Shown here: piece after piece, positions 35,540-44,395 of the stretch
How the letters are laid out: each line of letters starts with the position of its first letter
Position numbering within the stretch: the stretch's first letter is position 1
Source: Bradyrhizobium iriomotense
GTDB taxonomy: Bacteria; Pseudomonadota; Alphaproteobacteria; Rhizobiales; Xanthobacteraceae
Assembly (NCBI RefSeq): GCF_018130765.1
Contig: NZ_JAFCJZ010000016.1
Span: 1 to 64,000, forward strand
Direction of reading: 5' to 3'
DNA: 64,000 bases
Made by a program: the position numbers and the translations under genes
Notes under the pieces: model-generated
The model's input: the letters and a program-made list of their open reading frames with translations, nothing else
Told to the model about the DNA's origin: nothing
Database searches by the model: none

Positions 35540-36706
35540 GTGAGCATCCGAGATCAGGCGTACATCGCCGGAATCTACGAACATCCGACCCGCAAGGCGT
35601 CGGACAAATCGGTCGCGCAATTGCACGCCGAATCGGCCCTCGGCGCCCTGCGCGATTGTGGATTATCGGCGGCCGACGTCGACGGCTATTTCTGCGCTGG
35701 GGACGCGCCAGGCGGCGTCCAGATGATCGAATATCTGGGCCTCAACGTCAGGCACTACGACGGGACCGAGGCCGGCGGTACGAGCTACGTCCTGGACGTT
35801 GGTCATGCGGCTCAAGCCATCGCGGCCGGAAAGTGCAACGTGGCGCTCATCACCCTGGGCGGTCGTCCGCGATCGGAAGGTGTAGCGACGGGCACCACCC
35901 CGCGAATCTACAACATCTCGGCGCCCGATGTTCAGTTCGAAGCACCCTTCGGAGCGACGCTTGTCAATCTTTATGCGATGTCGGCGGCGCGACACATGCA
36001 TCAGTTCGGTACCACGTCCGAACAACTCGCGTGGATCAAGGTCGCGGCGTCGCACCACGCGCAGCACAATCCGAACGCAATGCTCCGAGAAGTGGTAACC
36101 GTTGAAGACGTGGTCAACTCGCCTCTCGTCGCGGAACCTTTGCACCGCCTGGATTGCTGCGTGATCAGCGACGGTGGCGGTGCACTCGTTGTCGTGCGCC
36201 CCGAGATCGCGCGGAGCTTGAAGAAGCCGCTGGTCAAAGTACGTGGGGCGGCCGAAGCCGTAAAGCACAGCGCCGGCGGCCAGATCGACTTGACGTCGTC
36301 CGCGGCGGCAAGATCCGGCCCGGCGGCTTTCGCGGAGGCGGGAGTCTCTCCGAAGGACATTAACTACGTCTCGATCTACGACAGCTTCACCATAACCGTG
36401 CTTACGCAGCTCGAAGACCTCGGCTTTTGTGCCAAGGGTGAGGGCGGAAAATTCGTCGCGGATGGCAATCTGATCTCCGGCGTCGGGCGACTTCCCTTCA
36501 ACACGGACGGTGGTGGTCTCTGCAACAATCACCCGGCGAACCGCGGGGGCATCACCAAGGCGATTGAGGCCGTGCGCCAGTTGAGAGGCGAGGCGAACGC
36601 CGCCGTCCAGGTCAAGGACTGCCGGCTCGCGCTCGTCAATGGCATCGGAGGCGGCGCGCTGGCCAATAAGCACTGCAGCGCTACCCTAATCCTCGAACGG
36701 GAGTAA
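35540..36706 (+). CDS. Thiolase-fold protein without the nucleophilic Cys (SCP-x/Ltp2-like)
   Basis: A 388-residue thiolase-superfamily protein. The loop that normally holds the acylated cysteine reads YDGTEAGGTSYVLDVGHAAQ and contains no Cys. The C-terminal part has NTDGGGLCNNHPANRGG and NGIGGGALANKHC. The missing cysteine and the adjacent DUF35 gene recall the steroid retro-aldolase Ltp2 with its ChsH2-DUF35 partner (family knowledge), so carbon-carbon cleavage by retro-aldol rather than thiolysis is likely (inference). The start is GTG 35540, 22 bp after the SDR stop; the DUF35 gene follows after 7 bp. Confidence 0.9.
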   Translation: MSIRDQAYIAGIYEHPTRKASDKSVAQLHAESALGALRDCGLSAADVDGYFCAGDAPGGVQMIEYLGLNVRHYDGTEAGGTSYVLDVGHAAQAIAAGKCNVALITLGGRPRSEGVATGTTPRIYNISAPDVQFEAPFGATLVNLYAMSAARHMHQFGTTSEQLAWIKVAASHHAQHNPNAMLREVVTVEDVVNSPLVAEPLHRLDCCVISDGGGALVVVRPEIARSLKKPLVKVRGAAEAVKHSAGGQIDLTSSAAARSGPAAFAEAGVSPKDINYVSIYDSFTITVLTQLEDLGFCAKGEGGKFVADGNLISGVGRLPFNTDGGGLCNNHPANRGGITKAIEAVRQLRGEANAAVQVKDCRLALVNGIGGGALANKHCSATLILERE

Positions 36707-36713
36707 AGTCGGC

Positions 36714-37100
36714 ATGAGCAAGTCCCGAGACATTATCGCTCCCACTCCGAGTCCGGAGACGGAGGAGTTCTGGAGATCTGCCCGCGAGAAGCGGTTGGCG
36801 CTGAAATACTGCTCCTCTTGCAAGAAGCATCACTACTATCCGCGGGCGATCTGTCCCCACTGTTTCAGCGATTCGACGGAGTGGCGGGACGCCCAAGGCG
36901 AGGGCACGATCCATGCGTTTTCGGTCATGCGTCGCGCGCCAGTACCTTACGCGGTCGCCTATATCGAACTCGCGGAGGGGCCGCTCATGCTGAGCAACCT
37001 TGTCAATTGCGACTTCAACAAAGTGCGGATTGGCCAGGGGGTGCGCCTCTGCTTTTCGGACTTTGAGGGCGGAAAGCTTCCGGTCTTCGAGCCGCTTTAG
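36714..37100 (+). CDS. DUF35 OB-fold/Zn-ribbon protein, partner of the thiolase-fold protein
   Basis: A 128-residue protein with a rubredoxin-like zinc ribbon, YCSSCKKHHYYPRAICPHC (two CxxC knuckles), followed by an OB-fold (GEGTIHAFSVMRRAP... LCFSDFEGGKLPVFEPL). DUF35 proteins bind next to SCP-x-type thiolases or aldolases and complete their acyl-CoA channel or active site. It lies 7 bp behind its presumed partner. No enzymatic activity of its own is expected. Confidence 0.92.
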   Translation: MSKSRDIIAPTPSPETEEFWRSAREKRLALKYCSSCKKHHYYPRAICPHCFSDSTEWRDAQGEGTIHAFSVMRRAPVPYAVAYIELAEGPLMLSNLVNCDFNKVRIGQGVRLCFSDFEGGKLPVFEPL

Positions 37101-37146
37101 AAGGTCTGCGCGACTGAAATCGCTTCCAGGTTAGAAAGCACGAGTC

Positions 37147-38766
37147 ATGGCAAGCTCCGCCCCGGAGTGCCTCAATCCGTTCGAAGGTCTCAACCTCGGT
37201 TGGCTGCTCGCGACGCAGGCGAAGGAGCGTGGAAGCCATCCGTTTATCGTCTACGAGCCGTTCGACCGTCCTGCGATCACGTTGAGTTACAGGGAATTCT
37301 ACGCGGCGGCAAATCGACTGGCCGCCGGGTTGAGGCGGCGAGGGGTTCGGCCAGGCGACCGGATCGTCATTCACCTCGACAATTGCCCGGAGTTTCTTCT
37401 GAGCTGGTCCGCGTGCGGCCTAGCCGGCGCCGTGGCGGTTACCACCAACACGCGCTCGTCGGAGGAGGAACTCGGATACTATGCGGCGCATAGCGAGCCG
37501 GTCGCTGCTATCACCCAACCGGCCTACGCCAAATTGGTCAAGAACGCCTGTCCCAGGCTTGGATGGGTGGCGGTGACCGACAACGACTGCGGGCAGCCAT
37601 TTGACGCAGGCGACCGTCCCGAGGCGGAGGAGGAGTTCAACCGTCTGCTGATCGACGCCGAAGAAGGTCGGCCCGGTGAGGTCGGTCCGTTGGATCCGCT
37701 GGCGATCCAATATACGTCGGGGACCACCGCGCGACCAAAGGCTGTGCTATGGACCCATGCCAATGCCTTGTGGGCCGCAAGGGTCAGTGCCACGCACGAA
37801 GCCTTGCTGTCGACGGACACGCATCACTGGGTGTTGCCCTTGTTCCACACGAACGCGCTGTCGTACTCGTGGTTGGCGTGCCTGTGGGCGGGCGCAACGT
37901 TGGTGCTACAACCACGCTTCTCTTCGAGCCGCTTTTGGGCCGTGGCGTTGAGCAACCGCTGTACCTGGAGTTCGATCACCGCGTTCTGCTATCGGGCACT
38001 TCTCAACGGTGACATCCCGCGATCGCACTTCTTCCGGAACTGGGGAATAGCGTTCTCCGATCCGGTCGTAGTCGAAAAATTCCGTATCCGCCCGATGAGC
38101 TGGTGGGGCATGACGGAAACGTTGACCCAAGGTATCGTCGGCTACCCGCACATGCCGGTGCCATACGGGGCGATTGGCCGTCCCGCTCCGGAGTATCGAA
38201 TTCGCGTTCTCGATCCGCAGGGCAAGCCCGTCGTACCGGGCGGGTCGGGCGCATTGCACGTAGGCGGCATCAGAGGTGTCTCCTTGTTCCGAGAATATTA
38301 TCGGAACGCCGATGCCACGCGAGATGCGTTCGACGAGCACGGCTTCTTTCGGACGGGTGATCAGGTGACGTTGCTCGACAACGGGTACGTCCGCTTCGCG
38401 GACCGCATCAAAGATATGCTCAAGATCGGCGGTGAGAACGTCGCGTCACTCGAGATCGAGCGGGCTATCAGCACCGTTGAGGGAGTCGAGGAAGCGGCGG
38501 TGGTCGCCTGGCCGCATCCGATGCTGGATGAAGTCGCGATCGCTTTCATCAGGGTCGGTGGCGTCCTGAAGGACAAGAGCCACACCGAAGTGGCGGAACT
38601 CGTTCGAGCCGAATGCAGACGTCTATTGGCCGACTTCAAGATACCGCGGGAGGTTCACGTTCTGGAAGACTTCCCCCGGGCCAACATTGGGAAGACGGCC
38701 AAGGCTGAGCTGAGAAAATGGCGTCAGCTGCACGACACCACGTCCGTCTCACAGACGAATCGGTAG
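37147..38766 (+). CDS. ATP-dependent acyl-CoA ligase (CaiC-like AMP-binding enzyme)
   Basis: A 539-residue adenylate-forming enzyme. The phosphate loop IQYTSGTTARPKAVLWTH carries ARP where GRP/GNP is usual. Other motifs are WWGMTETLTQG (A5), FFRTGDQVTLLDNGYVRFADR (A7-A8) and C-terminal FPRANIGKTAKAELRK with the adenylation lysine. It is the second ligase of the cluster and may activate a different intermediate, such as a shortened or ring-derived acid. ATG 37147 lies 46 bp downstream of the DUF35 gene. Confidence 0.92.
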   Translation: MASSAPECLNPFEGLNLGWLLATQAKERGSHPFIVYEPFDRPAITLSYREFYAAANRLAAGLRRRGVRPGDRIVIHLDNCPEFLLSWSACGLAGAVAVTTNTRSSEEELGYYAAHSEPVAAITQPAYAKLVKNACPRLGWVAVTDNDCGQPFDAGDRPEAEEEFNRLLIDAEEGRPGEVGPLDPLAIQYTSGTTARPKAVLWTHANALWAARVSATHEALLSTDTHHWVLPLFHTNALSYSWLACLWAGATLVLQPRFSSSRFWAVALSNRCTWSSITAFCYRALLNGDIPRSHFFRNWGIAFSDPVVVEKFRIRPMSWWGMTETLTQGIVGYPHMPVPYGAIGRPAPEYRIRVLDPQGKPVVPGGSGALHVGGIRGVSLFREYYRNADATRDAFDEHGFFRTGDQVTLLDNGYVRFADRIKDMLKIGGENVASLEIERAISTVEGVEEAAVVAWPHPMLDEVAIAFIRVGGVLKDKSHTEVAELVRAECRRLLADFKIPREVHVLEDFPRANIGKTAKAELRKWRQLHDTTSVSQTNR

Positions 38767-38773
38767 ACCAGTC

Positions 38774-38893
38774 ATGGAATTCGAAGGAGTGTCGGTCTTC
38801 GTCGCCGGTCGCACCAGCGGCATAAATCTTGGTATCGCGGAAGCCTTCGCGGCGACCGCCGTTGAACCTTGGGGGACGAAATTATGCGGGTGA
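38774..38893 (+). pseudogene. Truncated SDR remnant
   Basis: An ATG frame of 39 codons beginning MEFEGVSVFVAGRTSGINLG, then IAEAFAA, is clearly the first strand, glycine-rich loop and helix of a short-chain dehydrogenase. After FAA the similarity stops and the frame ends. The rest of the 38767-38998 gap has no recognisable gene. This looks like the 5' stump of a deleted SDR gene between the ligase and etfB. Confidence 0.6.
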
Positions 38894-38998
38894 ACCCGTT
38901 CCGACGAGACCTGGCAACTAGTCAAGATGCCGGGTGAACGATCTATCGAATGCTCTGGTCGTCTTAGCAGAGTTTGAAGTGTCTGAAGCGAGGTGTTT

Positions 38999-39748
38999 AT
39001 GAAGGTCTTGGTGCCGGTAAAGCGGGTGGTCGATTACAACGTCAAGGTCCGCGTCAAGGGCGATGGATCGGGCGTTGAACTCGCCAACGTCAAAATGTCG
39101 ATGAACCCGTTCGACGAAATCGCGGTCGAGGAAGCGCTGCGTCTGAAGGAAGCCGGCAAGGCGAGCGAAGTCGTGGTGGTCTCGATTGGACCCGCGCAGG
39201 CGTCGGAGACGATCCGCACCGGTCTCGCCATGGGCGCCGATCGCGGCATCCTGGTGAAGGCCGAGGGCACCGTCGAGCCGCTCGCGGTCGCCAAGATCCT
39301 GAAGAAGGTCGCGGACGAAGAGCAGCCGGGGCTGATCATCCTCGGCAAGCAGGCGATCGACGACGACTCGAACCAGACCGGCCAGATGCTGGCCGCGCTG
39401 CTCGGCTGGTCGCAGGCGACATTCGCCTCCAAGCTCGAGGTCGAAGGTTCTGACTTCAAGGTCACGCGCGAAGTCGACGGCGGTCTGCAGACCGTCAAGC
39501 TGAAGGGACCGGCGATCGTCACCACCGACCTTCGTCTCAACGAGCCGCGCTATGCCTCGCTGCCGAACATCATGAAGGCGAAGAAGAAGCCGATCGCGGA
39601 GAAGACCGTCGCCGATTACGGCGTCGACGTCGCCGCGCGTCTCGAGGTTCTCAAGACGACTGAACCGGCGGGCCGCAAGGCGGGCGTCAAGGTCAAGGAC
39701 GTCGCCGAGCTGGTGTCGAAACTCAAGAACGAAGCCGGGGTGCTCTGA
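38999..39748 (+). CDS. etfB: Electron transfer flavoprotein beta subunit
   Basis: A 249-residue EtfB, beginning MKVLVPVKRVVDYNVKVRVK and containing the ETF-beta signature region VEGSDFKVTREVDGGLQTVKLKGPAIVTTDLRLNEPRYASLPNIMKA (split here only by domain, not by gaps). ETF takes electrons from acyl-CoA dehydrogenases and passes them to ETF-ubiquinone oxidoreductase. ATG 38999 has GAGG upstream; GTG 38993 is less likely. Codon use is markedly GC-optimised compared with the upstream genes, as expected for a well-expressed housekeeping pair. Confidence 0.97.
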   Translation: MKVLVPVKRVVDYNVKVRVKGDGSGVELANVKMSMNPFDEIAVEEALRLKEAGKASEVVVVSIGPAQASETIRTGLAMGADRGILVKAEGTVEPLAVAKILKKVADEEQPGLIILGKQAIDDDSNQTGQMLAALLGWSQATFASKLEVEGSDFKVTREVDGGLQTVKLKGPAIVTTDLRLNEPRYASLPNIMKAKKKPIAEKTVADYGVDVAARLEVLKTTEPAGRKAGVKVKDVAELVSKLKNEAGVL

Positions 39749-40692
39749 TGACGACTCTGTTGATTGCTGAACACGAACACGAAGTCCTCAAGGACTCCAC
39801 CAACAGGGCGCTCACTGCGGCCTCTCAGCTTGGCGGCGACGTTCACGTGCTGGTCGCCGGTGGCGGACAGGGCACCAAGGCTGCGGCCGAGGGGGCCTCA
39901 AAGCTCCTTGGTGTCGCCAAGGTGCTGGTTGCCGAGGGCGAGGCTTACGCGCACGATCTCGCCGAGCCGCTGGCCGCGCTGATCGTCTCGCTGGCCCCGT
40001 CCTATGGCGCGATCGTCGCGCCCGCGACCTCGCGCTTCAAGAACGTGATGCCGCGCGTCGCCGCGCTGCTCGACGTCATGCAGGTCTCGGAGATCATCAA
40101 GGTCGTCGCCCTCGACACCTATGAGCGTCCGATCTATGCCGGCAACGCCATCCAGACGGTGAAGTCGAAGGACGCCAAGAAGGTCATCACGGTCCGTACC
40201 TCCACCTTCGCGGCCGCCGCTGCCGGCGGCAGTGCGCCGGTCGAGAGCGTCGCGGCTGCGGCCGATCCGGGTCTGTCGTCCTTCGTCGGCGAACAAGTCG
40301 CCAAGAGCGACCGTCCCGAGCTGACCTCGGCGAAGATCATCATCTCCGGTGGCCGCGCCATGCAGAGCCGCGAGAACTTCGCCAAGTACATCGAGCCGCT
40401 GGCCGACAAGCTGGGGGCCGGCGTCGGCGCCTCGCGCGCGGCGGTCGACGCCGGCTATGCGCCGAACGACTGGCAGGTCGGCCAGACCGGCAAGGTCGTG
40501 GCCCCCGAGCTCTATGTCGCCGTGGGCATTTCCGGCGCGATCCAGCATCTGGCCGGCATGAAGGACTCCAAGGTGATCGTCGCGATCAACAAGGACGAGG
40601 ACGCGCCGATCTTCCAGGTCGCCGATTATGGGCTGGTGGCGGACCTCTATGAGGTAGTTCCTGAGTTCACGGAGAAGCTCGGAGAGGCGTGA
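39748..40692 (+). CDS. etfA: Electron transfer flavoprotein alpha subunit
   Basis: A 314-residue EtfA. The N-domain ends near residue 190. The C-terminal FAD domain has VISGGRAMQSRENF-like IISGGRAMQSRENF, GVGASRAAVDAG, GQTGKVVAPELYVAVGISG and NKDEDAPIFQVADYGLVADL, the diagnostic ETF-alpha block. Its ATG overlaps the etfB stop by one base. It completes the electron acceptor for the two acyl-CoA dehydrogenases at 1370-3989 and probably others in the genome. Confidence 0.97.
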   Translation: MTTLLIAEHEHEVLKDSTNRALTAASQLGGDVHVLVAGGGQGTKAAAEGASKLLGVAKVLVAEGEAYAHDLAEPLAALIVSLAPSYGAIVAPATSRFKNVMPRVAALLDVMQVSEIIKVVALDTYERPIYAGNAIQTVKSKDAKKVITVRTSTFAAAAAGGSAPVESVAAAADPGLSSFVGEQVAKSDRPELTSAKIIISGGRAMQSRENFAKYIEPLADKLGAGVGASRAAVDAGYAPNDWQVGQTGKVVAPELYVAVGISGAIQHLAGMKDSKVIVAINKDEDAPIFQVADYGLVADLYEVVPEFTEKLGEA

Positions 40693-40840
40693 ATTGGAGA
40701 AGGTGCAGCATCATTACAAGCAGGCCCCCAATGGGTCAGGAGCACGTGCGTCGAGTGCGGAACTGCAAACTCGGCGCCGCGAGGGATAACGGATCATTTC
40801 GGGCCGATAATTTGCCCCGTTGACATCTTGCGACATGATC

Positions 40841-41626
40841 TCACCTGCCTTTGAAGACCGGCTTCCGCTTTTCGCGGAAGGCCGCCAGCGCCTCCTTGGT
40901 GTCCTCGGTTTCCGCGAGCGCTGCCGTCTGGCTCTGCTCGTAACGATAGCCATCGCGCAGCGGCATTTCCTCGATCAGGCCGAACGAGCGTTTGGCGGCG
41001 ACGACTGCGAGCGGAACCTTCTCGGCGATGGTCCGCGCAATGGCGGTGGCTTCTTCGAGAAGCTTTGCCCTCGGCACGCACAGCGATGCCGCGTTCATGC
41101 GCAGCAGTTCGGGTCCGTAGATGCGCTTGGCCGTGTAGATCATCAATCGCGCATCGGACGGGCTGAAGGCGCGCAGCACGTGACGGACACCGCCGGCAAG
41201 ACCGTAGTCGACTTCCGTCATGGACAGGAACGCCTCCTCGGCAACGACGAGGATGTCGCAGACGAGGGCAAGGACGCATCCCGCACCGATCGCGGCGCCG
41301 TTGACCGCGGCAATCACCGGCTTCGGACATTCGAGCACGCAATCGAAGGAGGCGCGAACCAGCCGGTTGTGCCGCGAGTACCCGCCGGGCTCGGCCAGGA
41401 TTCCGGGGCGCTCGGAAAGATCCGCACCTGCGGAAAATGCCTTGCCGTCGCCCGTCAGGACGATCGCGCGGACCTCGACGTCTGCGCCGAGTACGTCAAA
41501 GACGCGAATGCACTCCTCGCGGAAACGACGGTCTTGGGCATTCACCGGTGGCGCGGTGATCGTGACAGTCGCGATATGAGCCTCGACCGTGACACGAAAG
41601 CGCTCGATATCTTCCAATCCTCTCAT
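40841..41626 (-). CDS. Enoyl-CoA hydratase/isomerase (crotonase family)
   Basis: A 261-residue crotonase. The oxyanion-hole segments are GKAFSAGADLSE and VNGAAIGAGCVLALVCDILV. At the catalytic positions it reads FLSMTEVDYGLAGG: the second catalytic Glu position carries Glu in MTEVDYG, while the Glu of the AIGAG loop is absent, so isomerase or another crotonase chemistry is possible. It is the last gene of a minus-strand operon and overlaps the preceding stop by 4 bp. The 148-bp gap to etfA holds no clear terminator. Confidence 0.92.
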   Translation of the reverse strand: MRGLEDIERFRVTVEAHIATVTITAPPVNAQDRRFREECIRVFDVLGADVEVRAIVLTGDGKAFSAGADLSERPGILAEPGGYSRHNRLVRASFDCVLECPKPVIAAVNGAAIGAGCVLALVCDILVVAEEAFLSMTEVDYGLAGGVRHVLRAFSPSDARLMIYTAKRIYGPELLRMNAASLCVPRAKLLEEATAIARTIAEKVPLAVVAAKRSFGLIEEMPLRDGYRYEQSQTAALAETEDTKEALAAFREKRKPVFKGR

Positions 41627-42525
41627 GCTTGCTCCTCGTTATTATTGAAGTCGTAGAGTTGGGCCGGGTTCACGACCAGGATGCGCCTGATGAGTTCGGC
41701 GTCTTGGATCCAATCCTGAACGAGGTCGGCGAAGTGTCCGGCGTCCGGCGCCGGCTGGATGCGGACATAGGGCCAGTCGGAGCCCCACACGAGCCGGTGC
41801 GAGGCGCGTTCGACGAGGCGATCGTGAAGGGGCCGGATGCGCGCAAGGTCCGATCCGCCGGCGGAGAGCCGGCAGATCACCAGCTTGATCCACAGCGCGC
41901 CGTCCGCGAGCAGATCGACGATCCGCGCAAAGGCCGGCCCGTCCGGACCCTCGCGTGGATCCGGGGTACCCATGTGATCGATCACGAGCGGCACGCCGAG
42001 CCTTAGCAATACGGGCAGATGCTCCGCGAGCTGAGATGCGTTGGCCCAGAGCTGGGCGTGCATGCCGATCTCGCGCATGCGTGGCGCCAGGGCTCGAAGC
42101 GCGGGAAAGCCGACGCTGCCGGGATAACGTTCGCCGGACGGCGTCCGCATCTCGGTGAAGCGCAACCCGACAATGCCGCCGGCGCGCCAGCGCTCGAGCG
42201 TTGCATCGTCGATGGAATCGTTCGTCACCGCGACTCCGCGCAGGGTCTGGGGAGCACCCGCGATCGCAGCCAGCATGGCGCCTGGATCGTTGGCATACGG
42301 CGCCGGCTGCGTCAGCACGCCGCGCGCGGCGCCGATCGCGCGACGAATAGCTGCATGAATCTCGGGGCTCGCCTCCGGAAGTGCGTAGACGGACCGTTCG
42401 ATCGGCGGAAAGCGATCGAAAGGCCCGAAGACGTGGCTATGTGCGTCGCAGGCGTCCGGGGGAAGGGCGCGTGAGGGCGCAGAGGCGGGCGGGGCAGGGA
42501 TGGTCATGATTGCCCCACCGCTCAT
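41623..42525 (-). CDS. Amidohydrolase family protein (LigI/2-pyrone-4,6-dicarboxylate hydrolase-like)
   Basis: A 300-residue TIM-barrel hydrolase. It has the metal-binding HSH in CDAHSHVFGPF, a His in LVIDHMGTP, and the catalytic Asp in LVWGSDWPYV. The layout matches the LigI/PDC-hydrolase branch of the amidohydrolases, which opens lactones of aromatic-ring cleavage pathways. The start overlaps the CMD-family stop by 4 bp. Its neighbours (CMD-like protein, CoA-transferase, crotonase) agree with a ring-cleavage or lactone-bearing substrate (inference). Confidence 0.9.
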   Translation of the reverse strand: MSGGAIMTIPAPPASAPSRALPPDACDAHSHVFGPFDRFPPIERSVYALPEASPEIHAAIRRAIGAARGVLTQPAPYANDPGAMLAAIAGAPQTLRGVAVTNDSIDDATLERWRAGGIVGLRFTEMRTPSGERYPGSVGFPALRALAPRMREIGMHAQLWANASQLAEHLPVLLRLGVPLVIDHMGTPDPREGPDGPAFARIVDLLADGALWIKLVICRLSAGGSDLARIRPLHDRLVERASHRLVWGSDWPYVRIQPAPDAGHFADLVQDWIQDAELIRRILVVNPAQLYDFNNNEEQA

Positions 42526-43151
42526 GAAGCCGCTCCGAGCCGTCCCGGTGGAAGGATGACGAGGTCGCTTTCCGACGGCAGTTCATCGATGCCCTCGGGC
42601 AGCGGCAATCGGTGCGCATTGAGCGTGATTGCGACCATCGTGTAGTAGCCGATGACGGCCGTCAGCTCGACCACGCCGCGGGTTTTCCAGCGTCGCTGAA
42701 TCGCGTTGTAGATTTCCTCGTCGACTTGGCCGCTCTGCTGCAGGGTCCGCGCAAATTCGTAGACTTCCAGATCCGCCGCCTCGGAGAAGACAGGTGTGCG
42801 CTTGGCGCCGATGGCCTCGACCACCGTTTCGGGCATTCCCGCCGTAGCACAGGCGCGGGCGTGCACCCACCATTCGACCTGACTGGTCCAGCGTCGCGCC
42901 GTGACGAGGATGGCGAGCTCGTTCAATCGCGGCGGCAGACATGTGCGGTAGCGCAGGAACTCGCCAAATTTGGACCAGAGCGCGGCGAGCTCCGGACTGT
43001 GAATCGCGGCGCGGAGCGGACCGATCATCTGGCCGCGCGGCCCCGATACGACCTGATCATAGATTTGCCGCTGCGCGGGACTCATCTCCTCGGCGCTCAG
43101 GAGCGGAATGCGCGCCTCGTGGCAGGACGCTCCCTTTCTGTCGGTGCTCAT
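42522..43151 (-). CDS. Carboxymuconolactone decarboxylase family protein
   Basis: A 209-residue AhpD/CMD-fold helical protein. The core has LPPRLNELAILVTARRWTSQ, then WWVHARACATAGMPETVVEA with the His/Cys pair usual in this fold. Members include gamma-carboxymuconolactone decarboxylase and peroxidase-like proteins; the exact reaction cannot be assigned. I chose ATG 43151, which overlaps the CoA-transferase stop by 4 bp. A longer frame would run deep into that gene. Confidence 0.88.
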   Translation of the reverse strand: MSTDRKGASCHEARIPLLSAEEMSPAQRQIYDQVVSGPRGQMIGPLRAAIHSPELAALWSKFGEFLRYRTCLPPRLNELAILVTARRWTSQVEWWVHARACATAGMPETVVEAIGAKRTPVFSEAADLEVYEFARTLQQSGQVDEEIYNAIQRRWKTRGVVELTAVIGYYTMVAITLNAHRLPLPEGIDELPSESDLVILPPGRLGAAS

Positions 43152-44395
43152 ACAACGCCCTCGGCGGCGAGCGCCGCGATCTCGGTTTCGCTGAAGCCGA
43201 TCTCTCCGAGAACTGAGCGTGTGTGCTGCCCGAGCGTTGGAGGCGCGCGGTCGAAGCGGAGCGGAGCGTCCTGCATCCGGATCGGGCTGACGATCTGGGG
43301 CAAGCTTCCGGCAATGGGGTGAGACAGATGCTGAAGCATCCCCCGGTGTCGAACCTGCGCGTCGGCCAGGACCTGGTCGACCGTGTTGATCGGGGCCGCC
43401 GGGACGCCGGCCTCGTCGAGGGCGGCGACGATCTCCCGCCGTGTCCGCCCGGCGAACTGCGCGCCGAGCAACTCGGTCAGCGCGGCGTTGTTGGTCACGC
43501 GCGCGGCGTTGGTGCTGAACCTTGGATCGCTGGCCCATTCGGGCTTGCCGAGGACCGAGCACAGCTTGGCAAACTGGCCGTCGTTGCCAACCGCGAGGAC
43601 GAAGGTGCCGTCCGCGCAGGCAAACACGTCCTGCGGCTGGATATTGGGGTGCTGGTTGCCGCCACGCGTCGGGATGCGGCCGGTGAGCAGATGGTTCATC
43701 GCCTGGTTTGCGAGGATCGCCGCCGAAACGTCGAGCATCGCAAGATCGATGGTCTCGCCTCGCCGGGTCTCCGCGGCGCGCGCCAGCGCGGCCAGGATCG
43801 CGACCGCTGCGTACATGCCTGTCATCAGGTCGATGATGGGGATGCCCACCTTCTGCGGACCGGCTCCGGGACGGCCGTCGCGTTCGCCGGTAATGCTCAT
43901 GAGCCCGCCCATCGCCTGGATGGCGAAATCATAAGCGGCCTGATCGCGGCGCGGTCCGTCCTGACCGAAACCTGTCACGGAGCAGTAGATCAGCGCGGGG
44001 TTGAGCCCACGAAGCGAACTCGCGTCCAGTCCGTAGCGAGCGAGCGCGCCGGCCTTGAAGTTCTCGATGACGATATCGGCCTTTGCCGCGAGCTGCCGCA
44101 CGATGGCCTGTCCCTTCGGCTGCGCGATGTCCACGGTGATCGACCGTTTGCCGCGATTGACGGCGAGGAAATACCCTGCATCCTTGGTGGTCCGCCCCTC
44201 GGCGTCTCGCAGGAAGGGTGGGCCCCAGCTGCGCGTATCGTCGCCGGTTTCCGGCCGTTCGACCTTGATCACATCCGCACCGAGATCGGCCAGGATCTGC
44301 GTCGCCCAGGGGGCCGCCATGATGCGGCTGAGATCGAGAACGCGGATATGACTGAGCGGACCGCTGCGCTCGGCCAGTCGAGTGTCGTCAGTCAT
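43148..44395 (-). CDS. Family III CoA-transferase (CaiB/BaiF)
   Basis: A protein of about 415 residues starting MTDDTRLAERSG. The signature HIRVLDLSRIMAAPWATQIL is followed by LGADVIKVERPETGDDTRSWGPPF. The catalytic Asp is in RRDQAAYDFAIQAMGG, and the family C-terminus has GQHTRSVLGEIGFSETEI. It transfers CoA from a donor such as succinyl-CoA to the pathway acid, so no ATP-dependent ligase is needed in this operon. Its start overlaps the GST stop by 8 bp. Confidence 0.93.
   Translation of the reverse strand: MTDDTRLAERSGPLSHIRVLDLSRIMAAPWATQILADLGADVIKVERPETGDDTRSWGPPFLRDAEGRTTKDAGYFLAVNRGKRSITVDIAQPKGQAIVRQLAAKADIVIENFKAGALARYGLDASSLRGLNPALIYCSVTGFGQDGPRRDQAAYDFAIQAMGGLMSITGERDGRPGAGPQKVGIPIIDLMTGMYAAVAILAALARAAETRRGETIDLAMLDVSAAILANQAMNHLLTGRIPTRGGNQHPNIQPQDVFACADGTFVLAVGNDGQFAKLCSVLGKPEWASDPRFSTNAARVTNNAALTELLGAQFAGRTRREIVAALDEAGVPAAPINTVDQVLADAQVRHRGMLQHLSHPIAGSLPQIVSPIRMQDAPLRFDRAPPTLGQHTRSVLGEIGFSETEIAALAAEGVV

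Noticed and set aside
38926..38940. TGGCAACTAGTCAAG upstream of etfB as an eighth operator
   Set aside because: Only one arm resembles the motif and too many positions differ; kept out of the regulon list.
40819..40825. GTTGACA half site between etfA and the crotonase gene
   Set aside because: A lone half site in a gap between convergent genes, where no promoter is expected.
42522..43562. Longer start for the carboxymuconolactone decarboxylase-family protein
   Set aside because: It would overlap the CoA-transferase by 400 bp. ATG 43151 gives the usual 4-bp overlap and a normal family length.
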